A stretch of DNA of 64,000 bases from Endomychus coccineus (lineage: Eukaryota; Arthropoda; Insecta; Coleoptera; Endomychidae), in NCBI GenBank assembly GCA_958510875.1, contig OY294068.1, positions 173,879,411 to 173,943,410 of the forward strand, given 5' to 3'. Every line of letters starts with the position of its first letter. Position 1 is the stretch's first letter. The notes beneath the pieces are model-generated. The model was not told the DNA's origin. It made no database searches and saw only the letters and a program-made list of their open reading frames with translations. Of the stretch, positions 23,103-35,489 are shown piece by piece. A program made the position numbers and the translations under genes.

Positions 23103-23859
23103 AATGTTGCTCGCTGAAGTGATATCGTTGTAATTGTATAGTAATGTGATGATGTTGCTCGATGAATGATTCCGTGGTAATTGTTTTTTTTCTAAAAGTC
23201 GTTTAAGACTAAGTAGGGTTTGTAAAGAAGGGTAGTAGCTGCTATCATTGGCTACATATCTGTTGACCAGACATTCCCAGGCAACACAAACAATACTTAG
23301 AAGTAACGATAATGAACAGAACCATGCCAACTCACGATAACACTTCGTCGGCTGATGACAAATTTACAAAAGAATTCCATTTACGATTGGAATCCAGATG
23401 TGTCGTAAATATATTCAGAGAGGTCATAACAGCTTATATACAGAAAACGATACTTAGAATGACTTGTCATAATTATTGTTAATATGTATAAAAATATGAA
23501 TAAGTTAAGCTTCAACAGCCGTTGAGGAAACTCCTCTGAGAATATATTAATTCCACTCAATTTATGATGGAAATTTTGAAGTTTAAATGCGGCTTTTCAA
23601 TAAAATAGCCGTTTGGACATTGCTGCTGAGAGGATTAGCAGGAAGAAATTAGTTTCAGATTGTGCAAACTGTTTCAGGATTTATTGAACGGCTATCGTAA
23701 GCAGTTATAGTAATTTCCTCAGTTTTTGCAATTGCATATTGTATCTGTTCATCTATGGCCATGACAAATTTCTACAGCTTGTTCACTATTTCATACAAAC
23801 TTGGTGTGTATTCTTCCAGTTGCAAGACAGTCAGAGTCCAACCAATTCCAAAAAAAAAA
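23103..23859. other. Gene-free stretch
   Basis: The minus-strand ORF starting at 23330 straddles the hAT right end, so it is not ancestral. The sequence ATGTTGCTCG recurs at 23104 and 23152 with GATATCGTTG/GATGATG spacing, a weak short local repeat. Nothing else was seen. Confidence 0.45.
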
Positions 23860-24960
23860 GGGAAGAAGACACATTGCACTGTTATCTGTGATCTCTGAAG
23901 GGATGGAGAATTCCTTCAACATCGAGCTTATCCAATACCTGGAGAGCTCCAAACTCGTGAATGAGCGACAATATGGCTTTCGTTAGCAGAGATCAAAAGG
24001 AGGCCTGCTTTCCTACGTAGACGTACACATGTATAGCAGAAATCTATTGGAAAACATGAGGAATCTCTAGCTGTAGCATTGGGTATCTCCAAAGCATTTG
24101 ACCGAGCCTGGCACCCAAAACCTTATTGGGAAAATTCCGTCCTACGGTTTGCCGCCTCAACTTTGTCGCTTACTATCGAGTTTTCTCTCAGATTCTCCTC
24201 CAATACAATGACTATTAACGCTAGTGCTCCACTGGGGTCTGTCTTGGCACCAAATTTGCTTCTGTTCCATATCAACGATCTGCTAGAAGTGACCATATGT
24301 CCCGTCCACAGTTTTGCAGATGATGTAACACTTCATACCGCTTCCTCATCTACAGCCCCTGTACTAGCCAATGGAGCTAGCGGAGCGAAACGGAGACAGG
24401 TTGACGCAAATAATGGATAACTGGTAATGTGGATCTGATAACCTAGTAGTAGAGTTTAATGCAACCAAAACCAAAGCTTGCATCTTCTCCAGGATGACGG
24501 ATCCCACAATCCCCAATATGCTGATGTCGGGTTCAACTTTTCCTTTGAAGTCTTCCATATTCATGCTCGGGATGACAACCAACAGCACCATCTCATTGGA
24601 TGATTCGATCTGTCATGTATTACTGTTCACATGTTTGGAGTTCGGTTCACAAACATACGCTGAAGCTCTTGGATCCTATTCAGAAGATGATATTCGTCTG
24701 AATGATGATGTCACACTCACGCCGGTGTTCATCAGAAATGTCGTGTGTTGTTACACCATGGGAGATTCCAGAAAGGTGGATTAGACGAGCTCAAGCTAGT
24801 CACCCTTCCATTGTCAAGCTCGAGAAGTGCCGAACTTCTTCCTACCAGACTTCATTTTTCTATTGAACAGCGAAGTTGTGGAACTCTTTGCCTAGTAAGG
24901 TCTTCCACCTATCCCTATAATCTCCATACCTTCAAGTAAAATGTTCATCATTCCATCGCT
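23860..24960 (+). pseudogene. LINE reverse transcriptase pseudogene (jockey/CR1-like, no RNase H)
   Basis: This is a non-LTR retrotransposon ORF2 remnant. It reads HIALLSVISEGMEN, LIQYLESSKLVNERQYGFR followed by a stop, then ISKAFDRAWHPK (catalytic D of RT motif A). A frameshift follows, with IGKIPSYGLPPQLCRLLSSF in one frame. Next come APLGSVLAPNLLLFHINDLL and HSFADDVTLHTAS (about 24310-24345), in which FADD is the catalytic YADD-like motif. Downstream it keeps TFPLKSSIFMLGMTTNSTIS and TYAEALGSY, with an internal deletion, and ends in a SLPSKVFPTYPYNLHTFKSN-like tail near 24940. There is no RNase H domain after the RT. Confidence 0.88.
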
Positions 24961-26384
24961 GACCCATACGATATTTTTTGAGCATTGTAGGTTTGCGTCT
25001 CGCGTAGCCAAAGTGTTGTAAAAAAATGAACCAGCAAACTCCAACGTATTTATCGTTTCCCTGATGCTAAAATTTCATATTTGACAACATGAAAGTAGCA
25101 TAATCTTGCTGAGTGAACATTTGTTGTATTAGAAGGTTCTCTACTCCTGATGATGATTATTCTATACGGGTTCGAGAATTTTATGCTTCATTCGATGAGT
25201 TCTACGAGACGAGTGATTTTTATGAGTTAAGTTTGAGATTTCAGATCACGTGCAGTATCATGGAGCGGCGCACATTTCTGGCTTTCATCTTTCACATTAC
25301 AATATTACCCACGAACCCAATTATGTACACCTTTGTGTATTGCTTCCATCACCTATTCGCCTAACATCCTAATAGTATTCTCTACCCAGATATACGCGCA
25401 TATTCAGCACTTTTGATCTAAGGCATGTAGATAATGTTGTTTTAAAACACAAGGGAATTCTAAATTAACGACAACCGGCAGAAACTTATAATATTAATCC
25501 GAACTTCAGAGGCGTATGAGCATTAAATTCATCTTAATTTATAATAAGATAGAAGTGGTTCGGTTTCGTGTCGTTTCGCTTCACCATCTTTCTCTGGTTT
25601 ACGAAATTAAGCGCATCCGTTAGATTGGTTTAGCTACTCCCTGGAATTAATCCGAACTGAGAAATTGAACCAAAAACTTATTCAGTCTACGTAGTTCTAG
25701 ACATTGAAAAATCAACGTTCTTATTGAATAATTGAATCAAAAGCATTTATTTCCGGGAAATTCATTATGAACACGCTTGCGTCTGATATGAGTATTTTGT
25801 CTATTGGAATTTTCCGTCATTATGATGACATCTTCATAATACTACATGCATTTCTTTTTCATCAATAGTTTGAACATACGAGAGGGAAACCTCCAATGTT
25901 CGTAGCAGTAGCCTAGCTAGAAATCTTTGTATCCAGATAAACTCATTAGTCCCGGGTCTCTGTAAAAATTTCTAGTTTCGACAGAAGAAAAATGTACGTC
26001 ATTGTTATTGAATTTCGTTCTTATCCAAAAGTTCATAGTGTTCTACTGTGAAAGTAGAGGAAATAATTCAATTGCGATCCCAGGATCCCAAATATGATGC
26101 CCTGAGATACATTTTCAGCTAAAATGGAAAAAAATTATGAGTTAAAAAATGGATGTATTTTTTTCGCTGTTGTTTCCCCTTCGTATTGGGGATAACTTTT
26201 ATTGAAGAATTTTTGCTCAAAGGTTACAGGGCTAGGAAGTCTGAAAATGCCCCATTCAAGAAATGATGCCAAATTGATTTAAAAATTGAATCAAGTATTC
26301 CATGAAAAAAAAATTGACAATAGTTTCATATACAAACAAAACGATTTCGAATATGTCGAGATAATTTATAATACACGAGGGCGA
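24961..26384. other. Gene-free stretch
   Basis: ORFs such as 25113-25364 show no motif. There are no inverted or direct repeats with partners elsewhere. Plain AT-rich DNA. Confidence 0.4.
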
Positions 26385-26475
26385 GGTGAAAAGTTCCTGA
26401 ATGAAACAAGAAATGATTTATTTGGTCAAAACTTATTTTATTTCTCAACATAATGTCCTTGTGCCCGATACACTA
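26385..26475 (-). mobile_element. 3' end fragment of a mariner element
   Basis: The reverse complement reads ATTATGTTGAGAAATA (the DYVEK region), then AATAAATCATTTCTTG, TTTCATTCAGG and ACTTTTCACCT. This matches the 3' end of the mariner copy at 8240-8311. Only the last 90 bases are retained. The end AGGTGAAAAGTTCCTG is probably the terminal inverted repeat of the family. Confidence 0.75.
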
Positions 26476-26500
26476 CGTCTAACGTGTTTCTAATTTTTGA

Positions 26501-26683
26501 TGAGGAGATTGAGTGTGGAAGGAGTCGATAAATATCGACGTGTGTTAACGTCCCACCATTTGAATATTGATAAACTGGGTTGCTATACATGATGATTAGT
26601 GAATTCAAAACTGTATAGCAACCCAGTTGCTTACGTTAACACACGTCGATATTTATCGACTCCTTCCACATCCAATCTCCTCA
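26501..26683. repeat. 183-bp hairpin with asymmetric bulge
   Basis: The outer arms (26501-26551 and 26633-26683) are reverse complements with a couple of mismatches: TGAGGAGATTG, GTGGAAGGAGTCGATAAATA, TCGACGTGTGTTAACGT. The inner arms AACTGGGTTGCTATAC (26573-26588) and its complement (26613-26628) pair after a 17-base asymmetric bulge. It could be a MITE remnant. A transcript would fold like a long miRNA precursor, but nothing shows it is transcribed. Confidence 0.88.
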
Positions 26684-26689
26684 GGTGCA

Positions 26690-27790
26690 TAGAGAAGAAA
26701 TATTCTTGGAAAATATTAGTCATACGTTTTCATATAACATTTTTTTATTCTCACGCAGATATATGGCTTATGAACCTACGAAGCAGGAAGGGTGAAAAAG
26801 GGTTGAAAAGTAACCATATAAATATAATTTTATTGTGTAAAATTTAATTCTGAACACTTTTCGTGTCTTGATGGTATTTATTTTGAATAAAATATTCATG
26901 CCCCCTCCACCCTATGCAAAAATCCCACTAGTACAGAGGGATGTTCACCCCCTTAGTGTGTTAAGGCGTATGTATGTGACCATACAAACTTATTTATATC
27001 GTACAAATAACTCAAGACACAATAATTTGTATTATATATGAACTTTAAAATTTACGATGATTTTTTCGTGATAAAATATGAAAAAAATAGGCATTTTAAG
27101 TCGTCTTGTATATATCGATGTACCATGTGACTTCACCCCCATCCCTTGGAGATTTATCTGATACGGTGCACAATGAAGGGATATTCTTCAAATATAATTT
27201 TCACGTGTTTTTATATAACATTTCCCTATTTACATGGAAAATCCGGCTCTTTTACGAAATAAGTAGGGATGTTCACCCTCTCAAGGTAAAAAGGGGATGG
27301 AAGTAAACATATGAATATTCTTTTATTACGTAAAATTGAATTCTAAACACTTTCTGTGTCCCTTCAATTTTGCCTAAGACCAATAGAATGGCCCCAAAAT
27401 GCATTTAAAATTTTAGGGGTGTGGGAAAGTGGAGGGGGGTAGTAAATGACATTAAAAATGGCCCATTCCTACAAAAACCTGAATTACAACATTTTTTGTA
27501 TCTTGAAATTTTTCTCTAAAATCATAATCATGGCTGCAAATGACAATTTTAGATTTGCAGCGTAGGGGTAACTAAGAGGTCGGCTAAGAGGTTGTTAATG
27601 AGTGGTGATATATGAGTCATAGAAATAATTTATTTTGCAAAATTGTATTCTAAACACTTTTGGACTCTTAGCATTTTCCTCTTAAGTCCTCAGTTAGGCT
27701 ACAAAATGCATTTTTATATTTTAGGGGGTGCGACCACTAAAATCTAAAGGTTAACAAAGTGTATTGGTCCAAAAATGAAGCGAATGCAAA
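26690..27790. repeat. Degenerate tandem-like repeat region
   Basis: The segment TAAAATT-AATTCT-AACACTTT recurs at about 26838, 27331 and 27635. Each time it is preceded by CATAT-AATA and followed by a CCAAAATGCATTT-like or GGGG-rich stretch. TATAACATTT also recurs upstream at 26731 and 27212, and GGGATGTTCACCC at about 26938 and 27268. Units are about 300-490 bases and strongly diverged. No coding. Confidence 0.55.
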
Positions 27791-29766
27791 GGGTTTCATT
27801 CAAATCCATCCCATTACAAAAAAAAAGGGGTTCTTGCATTCATTTCCTCTACTACCAAAATAAAACAGTTCCGATATACATCACTTCAAAGCGATCTGGA
27901 GACTTTCAAATCCATGCAACGGCGCGTAATATAGACACTATGTCAAAATAATAAATTTAGAAATACTCAAAATGGATATATTCGCGAAACTCCGGAAAAT
28001 TGTTCTTGGTCCGATTACTATACTTCACTTACACTTTATACTACGTACAGTGAGGGGAGTAAAAAGGGTCAATTGAGTTCAATCCTATTGAATATAAAAC
28101 CGTTGAAATTTCTAGCGGATTCATCATTGCGGACATTATTCCTCATAAAGTAAAGAAAGCTACGGCTTAACTTCGTTCTCATGAGGTATAATGCCATACG
28201 ATTATGTATTAACTATAAATAATTAAAATTACCAGCATTAAAATTGTTTTACCGATAATAACAAGTTAATATTAATTCATCAGTGATGTCTCTCTATCCA
28301 CTCATCTAGCTTCAGCGATACGTTAAATTATGAATGAAATGATGTTATGGCACTCATCGAACTTTTCTGAATAATATTAGTTGCCAGATTTACTTTGACC
28401 TATCACAGATATTTGATTGACTATCACATATATGCGATTAACTGTACATTTATCTCTACGAAATATTCCAAAAATCTAGAGGTGTCTTGTGCCATATCTA
28501 ATTCTGTACAACCCAAATGGATCCCATTTGTCAATTGAGGAAGATTAAAACGTTTGCTAGATTACAGACTTTCTGGATAGCAGCTACTCACATTTTTGAG
28601 AATAACGGTAAAATATTTGAGCTATAGATATAGAATAGCCTTGTGAAACGTAATTGTTTGCCTGGTTTTGTAAATTTAGGTTTATTGTCAATTTCTTCCT
28701 ACTGAGATGAAGCTTTTTTCACAATCTATGTACTGAAGAATATTAGTTCACTGTGGATGAATCCCCATGTACAATTGTCACAGCATTTACTGAAGATATC
28801 TTACCATGTACTTCTGAGAAAAAGAGGATCTTACCTGTAACAAAAAAAAGGCACTGATTAAAAGAGTAAGACACATTTTTCAATACGTTGTATGTATATT
28901 TTCATCACACATGGTGCCCAAAACTTAAGAGCTTAAGAATATGTTCAACTTCACAGAATGAATATCTATCACCAATTAATAGACATAGAGAATAATTAGT
29001 TGTAAAGAAAGAGTATGTATCAACAAGTGTGCAAAATCTGGAGTACCCATCGCTATTCATCTTGGCTCATCACAATTCATTTTGTTTAACAATGATATTG
29101 TTGATATGTAAAACAATGGTACGTTGAATTAAATTTATTTAGATGTGAATACTGCTTCGCATCTATATTCGAATGATAGGAAGAACCTATATCGTAGAAT
29201 CATAAAGCGCGATGAACGCTTTGCTGCCACAAGCCAGTTATTCCTGTGGTTACATTTCTGACACTCATGAAACTGATTAAGGGAGCTACAAGAAGACATT
29301 GATGAGTTAATGTGCTGGGCCGAGCGATCAAAACTATAATTTAATATAAACAAATGCAAAGCTATGACTCATACTTCTAAACGAAATGATTTTGTTTACA
29401 ACTACAAACATCGAGGAGCTGGTGAAGTACTATACTTAATTGAAATCATAAACAATTATATTAACGATAGTGCTACTCTTGGTATGTTTTGCAAAAATGT
29501 TACCCAATTTTCAGCAAGGTCAGTTCAATGCGTAATAGGTACAATAACGTACAATATGTTATATTTTTGGTGATACTTTTCATATATCCAAAAAATCACA
29601 GTTTTGATTCCATTAAAGTTACTAAAATTCTTCAATTATTGGTACCATTATTCCTTTTTTCATATCTTTTTGTGTTTCATCTGGTAGTCTATATTGTGTT
29701 TTGATCAATTTTTCATTTTGTCAGATAACTTACTGTTAGCTTGGGTATTATGTTAAAATTAGGTTG
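27791..29766. other. Gene-free stretch
   Basis: Only short overlapping ORFs without motifs (for example 29135-29359 minus and 29364-29704 plus). I see no repeat partner. Confidence 0.4.
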
Positions 29767-29774
29767 AATCTAAC
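29767..29774. repeat. 8-bp target-site duplication, left (AATCTAAC)
   Basis: Seven of eight bases match AACCTAAC at 31824-31831 beyond the other hAT terminus. Confidence 0.8.
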
Positions 29775-31823
29775 CAGTGGTGGCTGGTACTAAATGGCAC
29801 GTGGGTACGTGCTCACATAACCACCGAGATAAACACAGAAACAAATTCGAATGTAATTCAGTGCATTATTTTATTCCGCACATCAGGCGGAATGCTAACG
29901 CTCAAAACCATGTTCCGGAGAACGTTCTGAAGTGTACATATATCAAGTATGATTCAGCTGACTACGGTTATCTTCGCCATATGCGTTTATACCGTCAGTT
30001 TTGGGCACAAAGCATCGTGTATCCAGTAAACGTCTTGCCTTCATAGTGTACGATGTGTGAATTCAATTCAAAGACGTGAATTCTGAAGTGAGTCTATCAT
30101 CATTGATGTAAGTTAATTGTGTGCAAAATATTTTAAAAGACCCACTATCATTTGAGGAAAAACTTTTAATCAAAAAGAACTGAAGGTCTATTCCTGATCT
30201 TCAAATAAACTGCACTTGAAATTTTGCGGTGTCTTTGAATTGGCGTTACGAGGCCATGATGAGCCATTGACGTCGGAAAATCCAGGTATTTATGTAGACT
30301 CAATCAACTTTTCAGCTGTGCTTGCTACACATATGAAAGGTTCTGCTTCACAATTGTTTCAAGAACTATTCAGAACGAATTGATAGATGCAATGTTGCAA
30401 ATTTACAAGCAGAAATTATTGGAAGAAATTAAATCTGCCAATTTCATTGCTTTGGAGGCCGATGAAACTACAGACACCTCTAATCATCAGCAAATGTTTG
30501 TTATTATTCGATACGTGTTTAATGAACAAATTTTTGAACGCTTTTGATCTTTTTTTGAAGCCGGGTGAACATAATGCTGATGTGTTAACAGAAACATTGC
30601 TGAATGAATTGCAAACTGTTTTATATTCTCCTTCTTGGTCTGATAACATTAAAATAATCGCTGAAGGTTACGATGGGGCGTCCGTGATGATTGTTAACAC
30701 AAATGTTGTCTGAGCCATTTTCAAAAGAATACTCTCACATGCACATTGAATTCACTCTTACGTGCATCAATTTAATTCAATTATTGAATGAGCGGCACAA
30801 TGCAATAAAAGAGTTCACATTTTATTGCAAATTTGCAGTCGTTTTAAAGCTTTTTTTCTCGATCGCCAAAACGAACGGTAATTCTTGATGAAATAGTCAA
30901 ACGTAGATTACCACGCGCTGTTCCTATACTCTAAATTTTCAAAAGTCGAACTGTGAACACATTAAAGAGTCCTGGTCTTTTCAAAGAATGTTTGGACAAA
31001 ATTATTGGCGAAGGTGGGAAGGATTCAGTTACTATTATTGAGGCAAGTGGTTCATTGAAACATTTGTATTGCCCGTAATTTCTCTGGTCGTTGAAAACAT
31101 TTCATTTCATCATGTCACATGTTGAGATATTATTTAATCAGACTCAAATGTGCGGAATTAGCAGTGCTCAACTGCAAACGGCAATTGAACAATTCTATTA
31201 GCAAATTATTCGAATTAGGAATTCTACTAACAATGACAATCAAGAAGGCAATAACGAAGAACCTGCTAGGAAAAGATAAAAAAAGACAGCCAGAGATAAC
31301 AGAGCTGTTATTGCAAAGAAATTATGCGACATTATTTTAAGCCAAATTAGCGGCCGATGTGATTTTGGGATCACTTAAGTGCAGCAACCTTATTTGATTC
31401 TCAAAATTTCAAAACTTATAGACGTGCATTTCTACAAGATCATTTTGATGAAACTGTGAAATTTTATCCTATGTTGGACAGTGCAAAATCAAAGAGTGAA
31501 CTTAGAAAAGGTTTTAACCTGGACATACAAACTATCGGATATCATTTGTACAACGCTTATGTCGACGGAACAATGTCAAAGATGTTTTTCCACCCTCAAA
31601 CGCATTGAAACTTTTTAGAGAATCACAATATCAGAAGATCGACTGAACGCATTGGCGGTTCTAACGATAGAAAAGAACTTTGTTCAGTCTATCCCGGGTT
31701 TTGACAACAAAGTCATAAACTTTCTTTACAGCATCAGAAATGGGAGAATGGATTTTATGTACAAGAAATAGGTAAGTTTTTTTCTTGTGCCCACCCTGTT
31801 TCATAACTCATGAGCCGCCACCG
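29775..31823 (+). mobile_element. Second hAT element, 2049 bp, both ends present
   Basis: The left terminus CAGTGGTGGCTGGTAC and the right terminus CATGAGCCGCCACCG are imperfect inverted repeats related to those of the hAT at 20467-23094. Flanking 8-mers match at 7 of 8 positions. The single mismatch and heavily broken transposase suggest an older insertion than the other copy. The transposase remnant lies on the plus strand. Confidence 0.85.
30210..31770 (+). pseudogene. ZMYM1-like hAT transposase pseudogene
   Basis: A chain of fragments in shifting frames follows the order of this family. First is LKFCGVFELALRGHDEPLTS (about 30215), and after a stop IALEADETTD (about 30450, catalytic acidic residue region). 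Then come ADVLTETLLNELQTVLYSPS and EGYDGASVM (30650-30695), then FYCKFAVVLKLFF. A frameshift follows, then KRTVILDEIVKRRLPRAVPI (about 30870-30925). Near the C-terminus, LNALAVLTIEKNFVQSIPGF (about 31645-31705) marks the end of the dimerisation domain. The N-terminal TTF zinc finger is not recognisable. At least five frameshifts or stops make it non-functional. Confidence 0.85.
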
Positions 31824-31831
31824 AACCTAAC
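31824..31831. repeat. 8-bp target-site duplication, right (AACCTAAC)
   Basis: Partner of 29767-29774 with one substitution. Confidence 0.8.
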
Positions 31832-33531
31832 TAACTTCATGTAAATATAATATGTTATACTCTGAATGTAAATAGATCAATATTTTTCTCTATCTTTTCA
31901 GGTATAAATTATTCATAATTAATTTTCAAATTAGGAATATTCCTTTCAGAATAATGACTCTATATTAGAAAAAATTTGACAGAATTTTTTCGTGTGAGTA
32001 TCAAAAATAAATAAATAGAGGAATTCAATTGTGTTTTATTTTTTGAAAAGAATATCATGATCAATCGAATTAATTTTGTTCATTACTTATAGTTCGAGGA
32101 TTTGAATTGTGGAGGGCTCGGAAACAAGTGTTTTTTTGAGAGAATTATCTGATAATCATATCATTAGAATTATTGTTATACTAAATTCTTCATTAAACTG
32201 AAGCATTTAAAAATTGGTGCAACTATTTCAAACCTATTATCGTCTTATAACTAGTAGCAGAACTCTCGATTAAGACAAAACATTCGGGAATATCTACTGG
32301 AGAATATTTCATATCACCAACATTTTAAGACTAGGCAATAAATATTTTACGCCTTTGGAGAACAAAGATCCTGAATAGCAATATTAATTAAATTTAATGA
32401 TAATTATACTGCAGTAGATCCAATGAGTGAAGGTGGATATCCAGTAGGTCTTGGCAATAATAGGAACAAGCCAATAAGTTATGTGTCACTGTAAACAAGG
32501 ATGTATATGGTCCCAGGATTATGTAGTCAAATGAGATTGTGGAATATGTATGAAAGCCTCTGAGGGACGAACGTACACCTGGAGTTTCATCGTTGCTGAC
32601 ACTTTGGCGTCCCACGACCCTCATGGTATTACTATGATCTTATTAGATTACTGATGAATTTACAATGTTTCATCAAACTCAATTTAGAACGCTAAATTTG
32701 AAAACATTAATTCAATGGGAGTGTTACGTAGTTACATCTTCGAACGAGATATTTATGTTGGGCCTGAAGGATAATAATTTGTATTCTGATGTCCTTCACT
32801 TTGTTATATTCCATTGTGAAGAAATAAAACAAAATCATTAATTTGTCGAATATCAGATAAAGCATCGTATTTTCGAACTTCACAGCTCATTCTTGAAACA
32901 TTTAGAGAATAATTTGAAGAGATTAGTCACTACTGAAAAGTTCTAGTTATCATGATTGAGAAAAGTGATTACCAAGAATATTGATTAATTAACCATTACA
33001 AATACTCTGTAACAATGATAAGTAGTAAAGATCTTCCAGCTATCAAGAAGTAGACATGATCAGATTGAACTAAACAAACAACAAAATGTGCTTGTTTATA
33101 TCCTATTTGGAATATGTTTTTACCTTCAGCTAGAGATAAATCTAAATTTATTAGATTGTCAATCATTATATTAATTCGTTCGATCATGCATAGAGAAAAA
33201 TCTGATAAGGTTGTTGAATGTGTTACAATATAGAATCTAAAATATTGGAAATCTGTTGAAATAGTAGAATTAAAAGTTATAGTTAATTATTAGTTAATTA
33301 TATGAAATATACAAAGATCACGACATATATAAACATTAACATTGGATAGTTTTATCACTCATATATTTACGCAATATGTAACATGCCTTTTTGAAAAGGA
33401 TGTATTTCAGTTAAAGCTGAAGAGTATTTGTAGATAAGCCTCTCAGACATACTGGTAACTCATTATGTATTTTTAATAGACAGAAGTATACATTATTTGG
33501 GATACATGAAAAGTAATAACGTTCACATAGT
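31832..33531. other. Gene-free stretch
   Basis: AT-rich. Short ORFs at 32624-32394 and 33187-32996 (minus) lack motifs. No repeats were seen. Confidence 0.4.
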
Positions 33532-33585
33532 AAGTTCAAAGTTTCTTTGCCTAATTGGCCAATTAGGCAAAGAAACTTTGAACTT
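33532..33585. repeat. Perfect 54-bp palindrome, no spacer
   Basis: The left half runs AAGTTCAAAG-TTTCTTTGCC-TAATTGG and the right half is its exact reverse complement, meeting at TTGG|CCAA. Twenty-seven paired bases with no loop make a cruciform-prone site. It has no partner elsewhere in the window. Confidence 0.97.
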
Positions 33586-33869
33586 GTTTATACCTATCCA
33601 GAACATTTCTGTCAGTTCTATTGAAAAATATGATAAGCAGGAAGCTGTCATTGAATAGTACTATCAGAGTAATTGCTAACAATAGTAATACTCATACATA
33701 CACTTCTCAATTCAAAACGATTGAACTTAAGATGAATGTGCATGGAAGACCTATGGCGAGGCATCGAATCCCACCTATGATTCAATGTTTTACTTTTAGT
33801 CATCTTGATAATCCTATTTTAGATGATCTAAGTTATCTTCATAATTTGGGAAACTTCCCATCTGAAATA

Positions 33870-34560
33870 TAATTGTTCAATTTAGATCATCTTCATTCTC
33901 TTCAGATATATTACAAGATGTATCATCTACGAACTGAACGACGCCCTCAACCAATACATCAGGCAAATCATTTGTATGAAGGAGATATAACAGGGAACCC
34001 AGAATAGATCCCTGGGGTGTTCCTCTTTCTACTAGAAAGTAGTTTGAGTTGACTATATCCCGTTTTATATTTGTTTTTACTATGAATTGTATCCTATTGG
34101 TAAGGTGTAATAAAATGAGGTTTAGCGTTATACTTCTTATACCCCGTAGCATCGAGTTTTTGAAGAAGTATATCGGAATTCACAAAGACGAAAGGTTTAG
34201 GCGAATCAATGGACCTTTTGAGAGTACGTTTTTCATTATTTAGTGAACGTTGCTATTATTTTGCTAATGTTATTTAGGACTGCAATAGGACGTTAATCTG
34301 TTGTTTTTGACCCTCTTTAGAAAAGATATTCAATTTTTGCCATCATTAATGAATCGGGAAACGCACCACTTTCCATTACCATATTGATGACAAATGATAA
34401 AGGTATTATGATGTCTTGACCCATATGTCTTAGGATATTGGTGAGAATATCATCAGGATCTACAGACTCCGTATTTTCCAACAAACGAATTATAGATATA
34501 ATTTCTTGAGGATCAGTGGAGAGGAAGAACAAATTATGATCACTCTTTGGACAGTGGACT
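33870..34560 (-). pseudogene. LINE reverse transcriptase pseudogene
   Basis: The minus strand first shows DPQEIISIIRLLENTESVDP (ORF 34532-34317), then MAKIEYLF, matching the N-terminal part of non-LTR reverse transcriptases (the EI...I..LK...S.G.D and fP..lK.AkI.P regions). After a gap and frameshift comes FVFVNSDILLQKLDATG (about 34200-34130; motif A region, where the usual AFD is degraded). Then RGTPQGSILGSLLYLL (motif B) and VQFVDDTSCNI (about 33945-33915; VDD in place of YADD). Frameshifts and deletions separate the blocks. It is a different lineage from the copy at 23860-24960. Confidence 0.82.
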
Positions 34561-35034
34561 GACTGATTCGGTGAGGAGGTTTACATGCATTGATATTGAA
34601 TAAATTTATTCAATCTAGTACTTCTTTATCGTCTAAGTTTTGTTTTCGGAACACATTTTTGGGTTTCAGCCTTTCTACTTTTGAATTCATGTATTAATTT
34701 ATTGATATATGTATCTCTCTCCTAAACACCTCGATATTTGCCTGTGTCATGTGTCATACAAGTGTTTCTCTTCTTCTTATATCTATGAACGGGTTTTATT
34801 GGGTATTGAGAAAACAATTTATGTAATTCATTAATTATTGAAGGATGAATAATAAGTGAAACTTTTGAATTTCATTGGATTATTTGGTTATTCCATTGCA
34901 TGCCAAACTTTTTGGAACGTATATGCCGATGACTATTTTCGCCATTACAAGTGAAGAATTTGATGTACATGATTGTTAATAACATTTTGTTCATCCAGCA
35001 GCATGTTTACCTCATCATCATCCTCATTTTCGAA
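34561..35034. other. Gene-free stretch
   Basis: No ORF or repeat with support. It may include eroded flank of the transposase fragment that follows. Confidence 0.35.
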
Positions 35035-35370
35035 TCACTGGATGACAAGTGGATGTATTTCATTTTTTAGAATATTTCCTTCAAAAATGATAAGGTTCAA
35101 TTATGCACTCTCCATAAATGCCAGGCAAGACATTGATTTTCTGATGGTACTCATTCTCCCACTATCTACAATTATGTTTGTTAGAAAACAGGTGGATTCG
35201 TCTGTAAAACGGATCTTTTTCAACAAATTCGGCTGCATTTCTTTAAGTCATTTATTCACAAAACTGAGTTATTTTATCATAATCATATTCACTGAGTTAT
35301 TGATGAATCTGAAGCTAGTGAGGAAAGAACACATTTATCTTCAGTTTTTCATGCATCATCATCCTCAGAC
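35035..35370 (-). pseudogene. Probable mariner-like transposase fragment
   Basis: The minus strand reads KIRFTDEST (first catalytic D with DE, about 35215-35190), then NIIVDSG, and after a frameshift LPGIYGECIIEPYHFEGNIL (about 35120-35070). The latter corresponds to the GI.GD.LIGP.FFEG.L segment of mariner-related transposases. The HDGA and PDLNP blocks were not found downstream. The plus-strand ORF 34973-35377 overlapping this is a shadow. Confidence 0.5.
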
Positions 35371-35489
35371 CACTTAGTTGGATCCATTAAGCACCCCGTG
35401 TTCAGAAACCTATTCTATTCTAGCAAATTTGTGGCCCGCCAGAAACCTAGAATATTGCCAACGCTGGCTTGCATAAATTCTTCTAGGAG

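Noticed and set aside
34973..35377. Plus-strand 134-codon ORF
   Set aside because: It is the antisense of a mariner-like transposase fragment whose FTDE and EPYHFEGN motifs read on the minus strand.
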